Assembly: GCA_030037575.1 (NCBI GenBank)
Contig: JASHRB010000066.1
Span: forward strand, 1-8,110
DNA from: Candidatus Sulfotelmatobacter sp.
GTDB lineage: Bacteria > Acidobacteriota > Terriglobia > Terriglobales > Acidobacteriaceae
Length of the DNA stretch: 8,110 nt
Direction of reading: 5' to 3'
Shown here piece after piece: positions 1 to 6,229 of the stretch. How positions within the stretch are numbered: the first letter of the stretch is position 1; every line of letters begins with the position of its first letter. Under the pieces are notes generated by a model. That model had not been told where the DNA came from. It saw only the letters and a program-made list of their open reading frames with translations, and did not search any database. A program made the position numbers and the translations under genes.

Positions 1-729
1 CTCCGGCATCCCCGCTTCTTCCAGCAGTTCAACGAATTTCGCGGCAATGGTCGGCGAATCGCTCGACGGCTTCAGAATGACCGTGTTGCCGCTGACGATC
101 GAAGCCATCGTCATGCCCGCCATAATCGCGCACGGGAAGTTCCACGGAGGAATCACCGCGCCCACACCCAGCGGAATATAAGTGAGCGAATCGCGCTCCC
201 CGGGCAGTTGCACAGGCGTTTCGGCTTGGGCGAGGCGCAAGGCTTCACGGGCATAGAACTCAGCAAAGTCGATGGTTTCGGAAATGTCAGCGTCGGCCTC
301 GCCCCAGTTCTTGCTGACTTCGAAAACCAGCCACGCCATGTAATCCATTTTGCGGCGGCGCATCAGGTCGCCCACGCGCAATAGCAGCCCGGCACGCTCT
401 TCCACCGACGTATACTTCCACGATGCAAAAGCTTTTAGGGCGGCATTCATCGCCGGCTCGACGTGCTCCTTGCCCGACTTCTGATGTACGCCGACAATTT
501 GCGAGGGCCGCGACGGATTCAGCGACTTGATCTTGTCGGCGGTCCTGATGCGCTGCCCGCCGATGATCAAGTCATACTCGCGGCCAAGCTGCCCGCGAAC
601 ACGCTCGATGGCGGCGCGCATTTGGCGCGCGTTCTCTTCGTGGCGAAAATCATAAAGCGGCTCGTTGATGAACGCTTGATGCGATGATGACGACGTGCGT
701 AGCCGCACGGCGGCTTCGGCGATTGCCAT
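1..729 (-). CDS. pruA: L-glutamate gamma-semialdehyde dehydrogenase (1-pyrroline-5-carboxylate dehydrogenase), N-terminal part
   Basis: NAD-dependent aldehyde dehydrogenase that oxidises glutamate semialdehyde (from proline via pyrroline-5-carboxylate, or from arginine/ornithine) to glutamate in the cytoplasm. Read directly on the minus strand: ATG at 729 and 243 codons open to the window edge. Family landmarks in order are INEPLYDF (21-28), YDLIIGGQRI (52-61), KIKSLNPS (66-73), WGEADADI (142-149), YIPLGVGAVIPPWNFP (184-199) and NTVILKPSS (215-223). PWNFP and the lysine of LKPSS (K220) are conserved cofactor-binding positions of the aldehyde dehydrogenase fold. The catalytic Cys and Glu lie beyond the edge; family length is about 515-520, so a little over half is missing. 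GAGGA lies 7 nt before the ATG, supporting this start. It is the monofunctional RocA/PruA type; no proline dehydrogenase domain is fused at the N-terminus. Divergent from hbd. Confidence 0.94.
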   Translation of the reverse strand, partial: MAIAEAAVRLRTSSSSHQAFINEPLYDFRHEENARQMRAAIERVRGQLGREYDLIIGGQRIRTADKIKSLNPSRPSQIVGVHQKSGKEHVEPAMNAALKAFASWKYTSVEERAGLLLRVGDLMRRRKMDYMAWLVFEVSKNWGEADADISETIDFAEFYAREALRLAQAETPVQLPGERDSLTYIPLGVGAVIPPWNFPCAIMAGMTMASIVSGNTVILKPSSDSPTIAAKFVELLEEAGMPE

Positions 730-1153
730 GGGGGGATCCTCAGGAATGAATTTTGATGTCCTGCGCAAGCCAATTTTAACACCGTGGAAGCGGCCTTTTC
801 CGCGCGCTCATTGGATTCGGCGGGGAGAAGTTTCCATTCGGTGGTGCACGGTGGGTCGGCTTGCCGCCAAATGAAAACGGCTGCCTCAACATTCGTCGGC
901 TGCCCGCCATGGCCCGGCAGGGCAAACGGAGCGCCGCCTCTTCCTCGCCGTGAGCCGGCAGGCCCAGGGCGGGGACTACGGTATGTTTGCGGATGACAGT
1001 ATGGGCTGGACTCGCGCTGCAGCATCAGAGCGGTCATGGACGGGAAATAGACGGGAAGGCATTTGCGCGTATTTACCGGAAGCCTCGCGGCATGATGGTG
1101 GCCCCTTCATCGGTCTCGAATGGTAGACTCAAACCTTTCCTCGAGGCGAAATT
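730..1153. other. Divergent intergenic region between pruA and hbd (424 bp)
   Basis: No gene supported here. Short open frames exist on both strands (for example 784-996 + and the upstream part of 567-1037 -), but they are rich in Arg, Pro and Gly, resemble no family I recognise, and the minus one overlaps pruA in another frame. The region must carry the promoters and leaders of two divergent genes. On the pruA side there is an AT-rich patch around 771-779 (AATTTTAA). On the hbd side TGGTAGACT at 1121-1129 could be a -10 element (TAGACT), but no convincing -35 is visible. I see no tRNA, riboswitch or terminator. Confidence 0.5.
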
Positions 1154-2002
1154 ATGGATATCCACCAAGTCGGCGTCATCGGCGCAGGCACCATGGGCAA
1201 CGGCATCGCCCATGTGTTTGCGCGCCGCGGATATTCGGTCGTCTGGTGCGACGTCGAGCAGCGCTTTCTTGATCGCGGGCTAGCGACCATAACCAAAAAT
1301 CTCGAGCGCGAAGTGGCCAAGAGCAAGATCACGGCGGACGACAAAGAGAAAGCACTGAAAAATATCCAGCCGGTGATCGAACCTAGGCGGCTGGCCGATT
1401 GCGACTTTATGGTGGAAGCGGCGACGGAGAAATTCGAAATCAAAGCGGAAATATTTCGCGATCTCGACCGGCTCGCGCGACCAGAAGTCGTCGTCGCCTC
1501 CAATACGTCGTCGATTTCGATCACCAAACTTGCCGCGCTGACCCGACGTCCCGAACAAGTGATTGGCATGCACTTTTTCAATCCGGTGCCGGTGATGAAA
1601 CTGATCGAGGTAATTCGCGGCCTGGCCACCTCGCAGGAAACCTTCACAACCGTCCGTGATCTCGCCATCAAGCTGGAAAAGACTCCGGTCGAAGTCCGCG
1701 ACGCGCCCGGATTTGTCTCCAACCGTGTGCTGATGCCCCTGCTCAACGAAGCCATGTATGCGGTGATGGAAGGCGTGGCCACACCCGAAGCGATCGACGA
1801 GGTGTTCAAGCTGGGCATGGCGCATCCCATGGGGCCGCTGACGCTAGCGGATTTTATCGGCCTCGACGTTTGCCTCGACATCATGCGCGTAATGCAGGAT
1901 GGCCTCGGCGATCCCAAGTATCGCCCGTGCCCCCTGCTCATCAAGCTGGTCGACGCAGGCTGGCTGGGGAGAAAGAGTGGCCGCGGATTCTACAAATATT
2001 GA
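1154..2002 (+). CDS. hbd: 3-hydroxybutyryl-CoA dehydrogenase
   Basis: Soluble NAD(P)-dependent 3-hydroxyacyl-CoA dehydrogenase that interconverts acetoacetyl-CoA and 3-hydroxybutyryl-CoA, used in fatty-acid oxidation, butyryl-CoA pathways or polyhydroxybutyrate turnover. The 282-residue protein has the usual single-function length. The N-terminal Rossmann fold starts [15 protein letters not shown] with GxGxxG at G10-G12-G15. Catalytic residues align with the clostridial Hbd set: S119 (SNTSS), H140 (GMHFFNPV), E152 twelve residues on as the partner of the His, and N190 (GFVSNR). The C-terminal helical domain contains [15 protein letters not shown] (224-238) and ends [11 protein letters not shown], typical of the family. 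The ATG at 1154 fits the N-terminus exactly; its ribosome site is weak (GAGGCG, 1143-1148). No enoyl-CoA hydratase, thiolase or acyl-CoA dehydrogenase is next to it, so the pathway cannot be decided here. Confidence 0.97.
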   Translation: MDIHQVGVIGAGTMGNGIAHVFARRGYSVVWCDVEQRFLDRGLATITKNLEREVAKSKITADDKEKALKNIQPVIEPRRLADCDFMVEAATEKFEIKAEIFRDLDRLARPEVVVASNTSSISITKLAALTRRPEQVIGMHFFNPVPVMKLIEVIRGLATSQETFTTVRDLAIKLEKTPVEVRDAPGFVSNRVLMPLLNEAMYAVMEGVATPEAIDEVFKLGMAHPMGPLTLADFIGLDVCLDIMRVMQDGLGDPKYRPCPLLIKLVDAGWLGRKSGRGFYKY

Positions 2003-2198
2003 GGATTCTCGTCACCGCTCGGGCACAACGTGCACAAGGGCGTTCCTTGGGTGATTTTTCTCCGTGTCTTCCTGAACTTGCTCCACCGTAGATTTTTGTC
2101 CCCAACGCCCATAAACTCGAGGCGGTCTGACATTCTTCATGTTTCATCCCCCCCGGTCTTCAGCCGAGGCGGGATGGCGTTGGAAGGGTCGTCTTCCC

Positions 2199-3476
2199 GT
2201 GAAACGAGCAAGTTGGCTTTTCAACGCGGTTTTAATGGGATGTATCCTGGTGGGGCGGACGGTCGCACAAGCGACCAATCGCCCACTGGAGAGCCCTCCG
2301 GACACCCAGCGCCCGATCGGATTCGAACAACAGACAGTCGACGAAAAGCCGTCTCCGCAGCAGACGGAGCCTTCGCAGCCCAAGCCGCGAATACATATAC
2401 CCGTGCTCGGAACGCCAAATGAGTTTGCCCTGGCAACCGCTCTGGAATATTACGAGCCTGAACCTGGATTCAACAGGCAAGACCGTGACATCGGTCTGCA
2501 AGTGGCTCGGGCTGCGCTGGCGGCGCACTTTCGGCGCGGATGGGAGTTCCAGTTTGATATATTGGCAATTCGCGCCAGAGGCACAGCCATTCTCTCCTCC
2601 ACTCCGCCGATTCCGCCGCCGGTGCCAAGCGATGCCCTGGGCGTGGGAGCGGGACCTCTGGCATGCTGGAACGTCTTGCAATTCAGCCGCTGGCGCCTAT
2701 CTGTGGATGCTCAGGGGGATTTGATTCTCAACGATCGGCCCTTCCCTCCCCAGGGCACGAGTTACGACTTCTTCCTCCGCGCTGGCGGAGAAGTCAGCGT
2801 TCGAGTGAGCGATGGGTATTGGGTGGAGTCTGCTTTTCGTTTTGCCCACATTTCCAATGGCCTCGGATTCGATTCGGGCAACCCCAGTTGGCAAGGAAGG
2901 GAACTCTCAATCGGCATTCGGCGAACGTTCCGCCCGTACCAGGAAACCGAGCGCAAAACCACGCTTCCCGTTTCTGGAGAGGCCAACGACAAAGAGAAGG
3001 CATGGATCACCAGCGCTGAATACTACTGGGCGATGCCGGGATCGAATCTGCAAAATCAGAAGACTCTACATGCGATGCGAGCTCTTCGGATCTCACGCAC
3101 GTGGCCCTTTCCGAAAGGCTTCGAGTTGCAGTTGGGCGGCATGGTGTCGTACCCGAAAAACGGCAATATTTTTGGATTCGGCCCTCTTCTGCGCTGGAAT
3201 TTCTTGCAGAAAGGGCGTTGTCGCCTTTTCGCGGACGCCGGTGCAGACATCCTACAAACTGGAAATACGGCATATATCATCCCGTTGGGCAGCACCGGAT
3301 ATAACTTCTTCTTGCGCGCAAGCAGTGGAGCAAGTTTTCGATTGGATTCGACGTATTGGATGGACGCGAGCTTCCGCCTCGCTCACATCACAAGCGGTTT
3401 CGGCCCCGGCGGAGACAACTACATTCCATGGAGCGGATTGGGGGTCTCGTTGGCCCTGCGGCACACGTTTCACTGA
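2199..3476 (+). CDS. Secreted outer-membrane beta-barrel protein, tandem PagL/lipid A deacylase-like repeat
   Basis: Probable outer-membrane protein of 425 residues from GTG 2199. I prefer this start because GGAAGGG lies 10 nt upstream and the product begins with a classical signal peptide: K2-R3, hydrophobic 5-19, cleavage after AQA at 25. The ATG at 2139 adds 20 charged residues before it. A Pro/Gln-rich linker (about 26-70) precedes two homologous domains, about 71-244 and 267-424. Matching blocks include [20 protein letters not shown] and the motif [22 protein letters not shown]. The H-x-S-N motif with a downstream Glu resembles PagL (lipid A 3-O-deacylase, catalytic His-Ser-Glu): H217, S219, N220 and E235 in copy 1. 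In copy 2 the equivalents are H396, T398, S399 and G415, so it is probably not catalytic. The His-Glu spacing is 18, against 14 in Pseudomonas PagL. Enzymatic activity is inference; a purely structural barrel is possible. Confidence 0.6.
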   Translation: MKRASWLFNAVLMGCILVGRTVAQATNRPLESPPDTQRPIGFEQQTVDEKPSPQQTEPSQPKPRIHIPVLGTPNEFALATALEYYEPEPGFNRQDRDIGLQVARAALAAHFRRGWEFQFDILAIRARGTAILSSTPPIPPPVPSDALGVGAGPLACWNVLQFSRWRLSVDAQGDLILNDRPFPPQGTSYDFFLRAGGEVSVRVSDGYWVESAFRFAHISNGLGFDSGNPSWQGRELSIGIRRTFRPYQETERKTTLPVSGEANDKEKAWITSAEYYWAMPGSNLQNQKTLHAMRALRISRTWPFPKGFELQLGGMVSYPKNGNIFGFGPLLRWNFLQKGRCRLFADAGADILQTGNTAYIIPLGSTGYNFFLRASSGASFRLDSTYWMDASFRLAHITSGFGPGGDNYIPWSGLGVSLALRHTFH

Positions 3477-3589
3477 TCTGTCCAACCACGAAAATAAGAA
3501 AACTACTTCTTCGCTACTGGATGAATGATGGTTGTCGCCTGCTTACTTGAAACGCTTGTGCTGCGTGCTAAGGTGAGACAGGAGGATCG

Positions 3590-3743
3590 ATGCGCGGAGA
3601 AGCTCGGAATCAGGAAGTGATGTTCAGCTATGTATCGCCTGAAAAGCGCGTGCCCGAGCATCACCCGCCCCCGCGGCAGATCGGGGAGGTGGTGGACGGT
3701 ATTCTGTAGGAACATGTCACCGCGCTTTGCGAGACTGTATTAG
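3590..3743 (+). pseudogene. Transposase N-terminal remnant (IS5/IS1182-like), frameshifted and truncated
   Basis: ATG at 3590 follows a strong ribosome site (GGAGG 3581-3585) and opens a 39-codon frame ending at TAG 3707. It reads MRGEARNQ, then MFSYVSPEKRVPEHH, then EVVDGIL. This is the typical N-terminus of DUF772-type IS5/IS1182 transposases (MRGxx..., FSYVxxExRVPxxHPLRxIRxxVDxxL). Skipping one base at 3707 lets the reading continue as RNMSPRFARLY, which matches the next part of that family (LSPxFxxLY), and then reaches TAG 3741-3743. So one single-base frameshift and loss of roughly the remaining nine tenths of the gene are visible. The middle (HHPPPRQIGE) has also drifted from the usual HPLRxIRxM. 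TTGAAA at 3547-3552 may be the old -35. I could not identify the IS termini. Family assignment is from memory of consensus, not a search. Confidence 0.72.
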
Positions 3744-4109
3744 ATGAACGCGCCTCCGCAGCTCTCGATTTCTGCAAGCGACCGGCCTTGCTATCTCCTG
3801 GCCGCTTTGTTCGGCGTCGGCACCGGAATCGCCGACGTGGCCGTGGACGATCTGCTATTCACGGCTCTTCTCGTCCTGGCTGCCTGCATGTTGCTTGGCC
3901 TGCTGCGCCCACGCCGGCCGTGGCGCTGGATTCTGGTGACCGTGGCTTTCGTTCCTTTGACCGAACTGGCCGCCTGTCTGGTTGTCACCGTGAAGCCGAC
4001 TCGCGCCCAGACTTACGGATCGTTTCTCACCGCCCTGCCCGGCATCGCCGGCGCGTATGGCGGGGCGGTGATGCGGCATGTGATCGACAACCTGCGCGAG
4101 GGAAAGTAG
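3744..4109 (+). CDS. Small integral membrane protein, four predicted helices
   Basis: Unrecognised 121-residue hydrophobic protein. Likely membrane segments are about 16-33 (CYLLAALFGVGTGIADVA), 37-54, 60-83 and 91-113. The Arg/Pro-rich loop RPRRPWR (55-61) fits a positively charged cytoplasmic side, and the tail (RHVIDNLREGK) is hydrophilic. Regular codon use and an uninterrupted hydrophobic pattern favour a real gene. The second half of the overlapping frame at 3788-4288 is arginine-rich and implausible. The start is uncertain: the ATG directly abuts the last stop of the transposase relic and has no good Shine-Dalgarno (only GCGAGA nearby). The first codons and the promoter may therefore have been set by the old insertion, or a native upstream region may have been replaced. 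Function unknown; nothing next to it suggests one. Confidence 0.65.
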   Translation: MNAPPQLSISASDRPCYLLAALFGVGTGIADVAVDDLLFTALLVLAACMLLGLLRPRRPWRWILVTVAFVPLTELAACLVVTVKPTRAQTYGSFLTALPGIAGAYGGAVMRHVIDNLREGK

Positions 4110-4324
4110 TCGGGGATCAGGGCTTCGGGATCAACCTTCGAGCACCGGGGCGAGCGACGGTACAGTTGGTAGACGGCGCGGAAACCACCCGCCAGTCCCC
4201 GCCCCTGATGTCTAAAATCCCCGCCCCCCCGGATAAGGCCGTCTCCAAGATCGCGAAAGCCTCGCGATTCCTCGAAAGCAACGGATAATTAGAAAGTTAC
4301 TCCCGAATCCACAGGCGGGTCGCG

Positions 4325-4330
4325 TATGCT
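4325..4330 (+). promoter_or_regulatory. Possible -10 box for a leaderless walJ transcript
   Basis: TATGCT lies 6 nt before the walJ ATG (4337), and there is no Shine-Dalgarno sequence in between or just upstream. With a start site about 7 nt after the -10, transcription would begin at or next to the A of the ATG, giving a leaderless mRNA. No clear -35 is seen at 16-18 nt upstream (TCCCGA at 4301-4306 is poor), so this is suggestive only. Confidence 0.3.
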
Positions 4331-4336
4331 CGCTGC

Positions 4337-5140
4337 ATGGGTGTAAGTGTGTCGATGCTGGCCTCGGGCAGCCGCGGGAATTGTGCGCTCGTCGCCAGCA
4401 CGCGGACCAAGATCCTGCTCGATGCCGGCATCTCCTGCCGTGAGACCTTCAAGCGGCTGAGATCGATTGGTGAAGAACCGCGAAACCTCTGCGCCATTCT
4501 GATTACGCACGAGCACTCCGACCACGTTTACGGACTGGCCGCGCTCGCCAAGAAGCTGCGCATTCCCATATTCATGACGGCGACGACGCATTCTGCCTGG
4601 TCGCGGGGTCTTGGCCCCGTCAATGGCCAACCTCCACGCATCGAACGGCTAGAGCGGTTCGAATCCGGCCATGGTTTTCAGATTGGCGACATCGAAGTAA
4701 AGCCGTTCACTATTCCGCACGATGCCGCCGATCCGGTTGGGTTCACGTTTCGCTCAGAAGGCATCAAGGTCAGCTTCGCCACCGACCTTGGATATCTTCC
4801 CGGCAACGTGCGCGATTACCTGCGCGGCTCCGATATTCTGATCATGGAATCAAATCACGACGTCGAAATGTTGCGCGGCGGGCCGTATCCCTGGTCGGTG
4901 AAGCAGCGAGTGGCCAGCAACGTCGGCCATCTGTCGAATACAAAACTCGCGGATTTCTTCGCCCGGGACTATGATAATAACGCAGCCTTTGTGGTGTTGG
5001 CGCATCTCTCTGAGCAGAACAACCATCCGGAGATCGCAAGGAGAGAGGCGGAAAGGTCGCTGGCCGAGCGGGGTGGTTTGTTCCAAAACCGGGTGCTGGT
5101 AGCGATGCAGTCAGAGGTTTTGCCTCGCGTGCAGTTATAG
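4337..5140 (+). CDS. walJ: MBL-fold metallohydrolase of the WalJ/YycJ (VicX) family
   Basis: Cytoplasmic metallo-beta-lactamase-fold hydrolase, 267 residues, normal for the family. The family is linked in Firmicutes to the WalRK operon and is described as a 5'-3' DNA exonuclease connected to replication or mismatch repair; that role is family knowledge and is not shown here. The opening SMLASGSRGNCALVAS (6-21) is the family signature. Metal ligands are H58, H60, D62 and H63 (THEHSDH), H128 (IPHDA), D150 (FATDLG) and H223 (LAHLS), with GHLSN at 197-201 near the active site. Arg replaces the usual Ser/Thr in SGSSGN, which is unlikely to matter. No two-component genes are nearby, so the Firmicute context is absent. 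The ATG has no ribosome site but the N-terminus matches the family exactly. The next gene starts 36 nt after the stop. Confidence 0.93.
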   Translation: MGVSVSMLASGSRGNCALVASTRTKILLDAGISCRETFKRLRSIGEEPRNLCAILITHEHSDHVYGLAALAKKLRIPIFMTATTHSAWSRGLGPVNGQPPRIERLERFESGHGFQIGDIEVKPFTIPHDAADPVGFTFRSEGIKVSFATDLGYLPGNVRDYLRGSDILIMESNHDVEMLRGGPYPWSVKQRVASNVGHLSNTKLADFFARDYDNNAAFVVLAHLSEQNNHPEIARREAERSLAERGGLFQNRVLVAMQSEVLPRVQL

Positions 5141-5176
5141 GTCTATCCGGTGGGGTTTTCGAGCCCGCAGTTTCTT

Positions 5177-5620
5177 ATGAGTCAGCAGTGTACTGATCCC
5201 ATCGTGGGGAAAATCCTGGCAGGCTGGCGGTATGACATTTCCAGCCTGGCTCCGGAGATGCGCGGCGATTATGAAAGCCATTTTGCGGCCTGTGAACGGT
5301 GCCGCAGCCGGCAGCGCCTGCACCGAATTATCGACGTTGGGCTCATAGCGCTGGCTTCAGTGTCGGGCGGAGTCTTTCTCCTGGCTTTTGGCGTGATCCG
5401 TCATTTCGGCCCGCGGCACGCCTTCTGGCTGGAAATTGCGGCTCTGGCCGGTTTTGCCCTGTCGGCGTTGATTTGGTTGGTGGTTGCCGTGGCGACGCCG
5501 GCTCCGGTAACCGTCCTTGACGCCGCTCTAGAAGGGGCGCGCCGGGTTCATAACCGCCTTCCCCCGGAGATCAGAGAGCGCCTTCCCGAAGAGATCCGGG
5601 TGAAAATTACCGGAACTTAA
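5177..5620 (+). CDS. Two-helix membrane protein with N-terminal zinc-finger-like (zf-HC2/anti-sigma-type) motif
   Basis: 147-residue protein whose N-terminal cytoplasmic part reads CTDPIVGKILAGW and then HFAACERC. The pattern C5...H35-x3-C39-x2-C42 matches the zinc-binding motif of ZAS anti-sigma factors and of the zf-HC2-like domains (C.D..GxxL...H...C..C). Two membrane helices follow at about 51-74 and 83-106, then a charged tail with two related repeats (LPPEIRERLPEEIRVKI). No sigma-factor gene is visible on either side, so an anti-sigma role is only a possibility; many proteins with this domain have other or unknown partners. The ATG at 5177 is preferred over an in-frame GTG at 5150 because the motif family usually begins just before the first Cys; neither has a good ribosome site. 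It lies 36 nt after walJ and may be co-transcribed. Confidence 0.72.
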   Translation: MSQQCTDPIVGKILAGWRYDISSLAPEMRGDYESHFAACERCRSRQRLHRIIDVGLIALASVSGGVFLLAFGVIRHFGPRHAFWLEIAALAGFALSALIWLVVAVATPAPVTVLDAALEGARRVHNRLPPEIRERLPEEIRVKITGT

Positions 5621-5746
5621 TGCCAGCCGGCTAGGCGGTTCAGCTGCATGCGGGCGGTTTCCCCTGGGAAATCGGGCATTACCAAAGGGTGTTCCTGGCC
5701 GAAAAAGTTCGCCCGACGCTCCGCCGGGTCGAGGACAATAATTGCG

Positions 5747-6157
5747 ATGCAGGGTATTCTTCGGACGTTGCGAACAATGCAATGGGCGATGCTGGTCAGC
5801 ATTTTGCTTTATGCTGTCGTGGGCGAAGCGCTGGGTTCCGGCATGCGCAGTGCGAACGCCTCTCTGAGCTACGTTTTCACCACGGCCGGGGTGGCGATCG
5901 TGGGCGTGATCTTCGTGGTGCGGCGCACGCTGGTGTTGCGTTCGGCGGAGAGCCTCGCGTCCCATCCCGACGACTCGCTTACCCTAAATCACTGGAAGAG
6001 CGGATACATCGCAACCTACGCCCTGTGCGAGGCCTTGGCATTGTTCGGTCTGGTGCTGCGCTTCACGGGCTGCCGCTTCCAGCAAAGCCTGCCGTTCTAC
6101 ATCGGGGGATTCGTGCTGCTCTTCTTCTTCGGGCCACGGCAGCCGGTTTCAGTCTGA
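5747..6157 (+). CDS. Small integral membrane protein, four predicted helices, unknown function
   Basis: 136-residue hydrophobic protein from ATG 5747, chosen because GAGGA ends 11 nt upstream and the product then starts next to its first helix. The in-frame ATG at 5648 would add 33 basic residues of no recognisable character. Helices lie at about 9-30, 41-59, 86-106 and 113-129. A hydrophilic loop (60-85, with HPDDSLTLNHWKSG) sits between the second and third. The third helix contains CEALALFGLVLRF (94-106) with a buried Glu (E95). This resembles the proton-binding helix of F-type ATPase subunit c (xxEALxxxGLV), but the rest of the protein does not match subunit c in length or glycine pattern. 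I recognise the general type from acidobacterial genomes but know no function. It ends 72 nt before the methionine aminopeptidase start. Confidence 0.72.
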   Translation: MQGILRTLRTMQWAMLVSILLYAVVGEALGSGMRSANASLSYVFTTAGVAIVGVIFVVRRTLVLRSAESLASHPDDSLTLNHWKSGYIATYALCEALALFGLVLRFTGCRFQQSLPFYIGGFVLLFFFGPRQPVSV

Positions 6158-6171
6158 CTAAATGCTCTGTG

Positions 6172-6199
6172 TTCAGATCTCCACTTTCAGCGATATCAT
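6172..6199 (+). promoter_or_regulatory. Candidate sigma-70-like promoter for map
   Basis: TTCAGA (6172-6177), a 16-nt spacer and TATCAT (6194-6199), located 30 nt before the map ATG. The -10 matches the consensus at five of six positions and the -35 at four of six. It lies in the only gap (6158-6229) between the membrane-protein gene and map, so map may have its own promoter in addition to read-through. Confidence 0.33.
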
Positions 6200-6229
6200 C
6201 GAATGCAGCCGCTTGCCGGAGGTATCTTC

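Noticed and set aside
567..1037. 156-codon minus-strand open frame overlapping the pruA start
   Set aside because: It overlaps pruA in a different frame, is rich in Arg/Pro/Ser, and has no family features; pruA in its own frame is unmistakable.
1129..1944. 271-codon minus-strand open frame antisense to hbd
   Set aside because: Long only because the high-GC hbd codons leave few antisense stops; the composition is Ser/Arg-rich and hbd has every catalytic residue.
2023..2040. GCACAACGTGC hairpin after hbd as a terminator
   Set aside because: The stem is only 4 bp and no T-run follows it.
2199..2250. Lipoprotein signal at LMGC in the barrel protein
   Set aside because: The position before Gly is Met rather than the usual small or branched residue, and a better AQA signal peptidase I site follows ten residues on.
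3470..3490. CTGTCC at 3478-3483 as a left end matching the 108-bp element, which would link it to the transposase relic
   Set aside because: Only six bases agree and the flanking CTAG is absent; there is no real support for a shared origin.
2812..3528. 238-codon plus-strand frame inside the barrel gene
   Set aside because: Arg/Ser-rich +1 shadow; the other frame carries both repeat copies and the signal peptide.
4208..4288. 26-codon frame (MSKIPAPPDKAVSKIAK...) before walJ
   Set aside because: No ribosome site, too short to judge, and no recognisable relatives.
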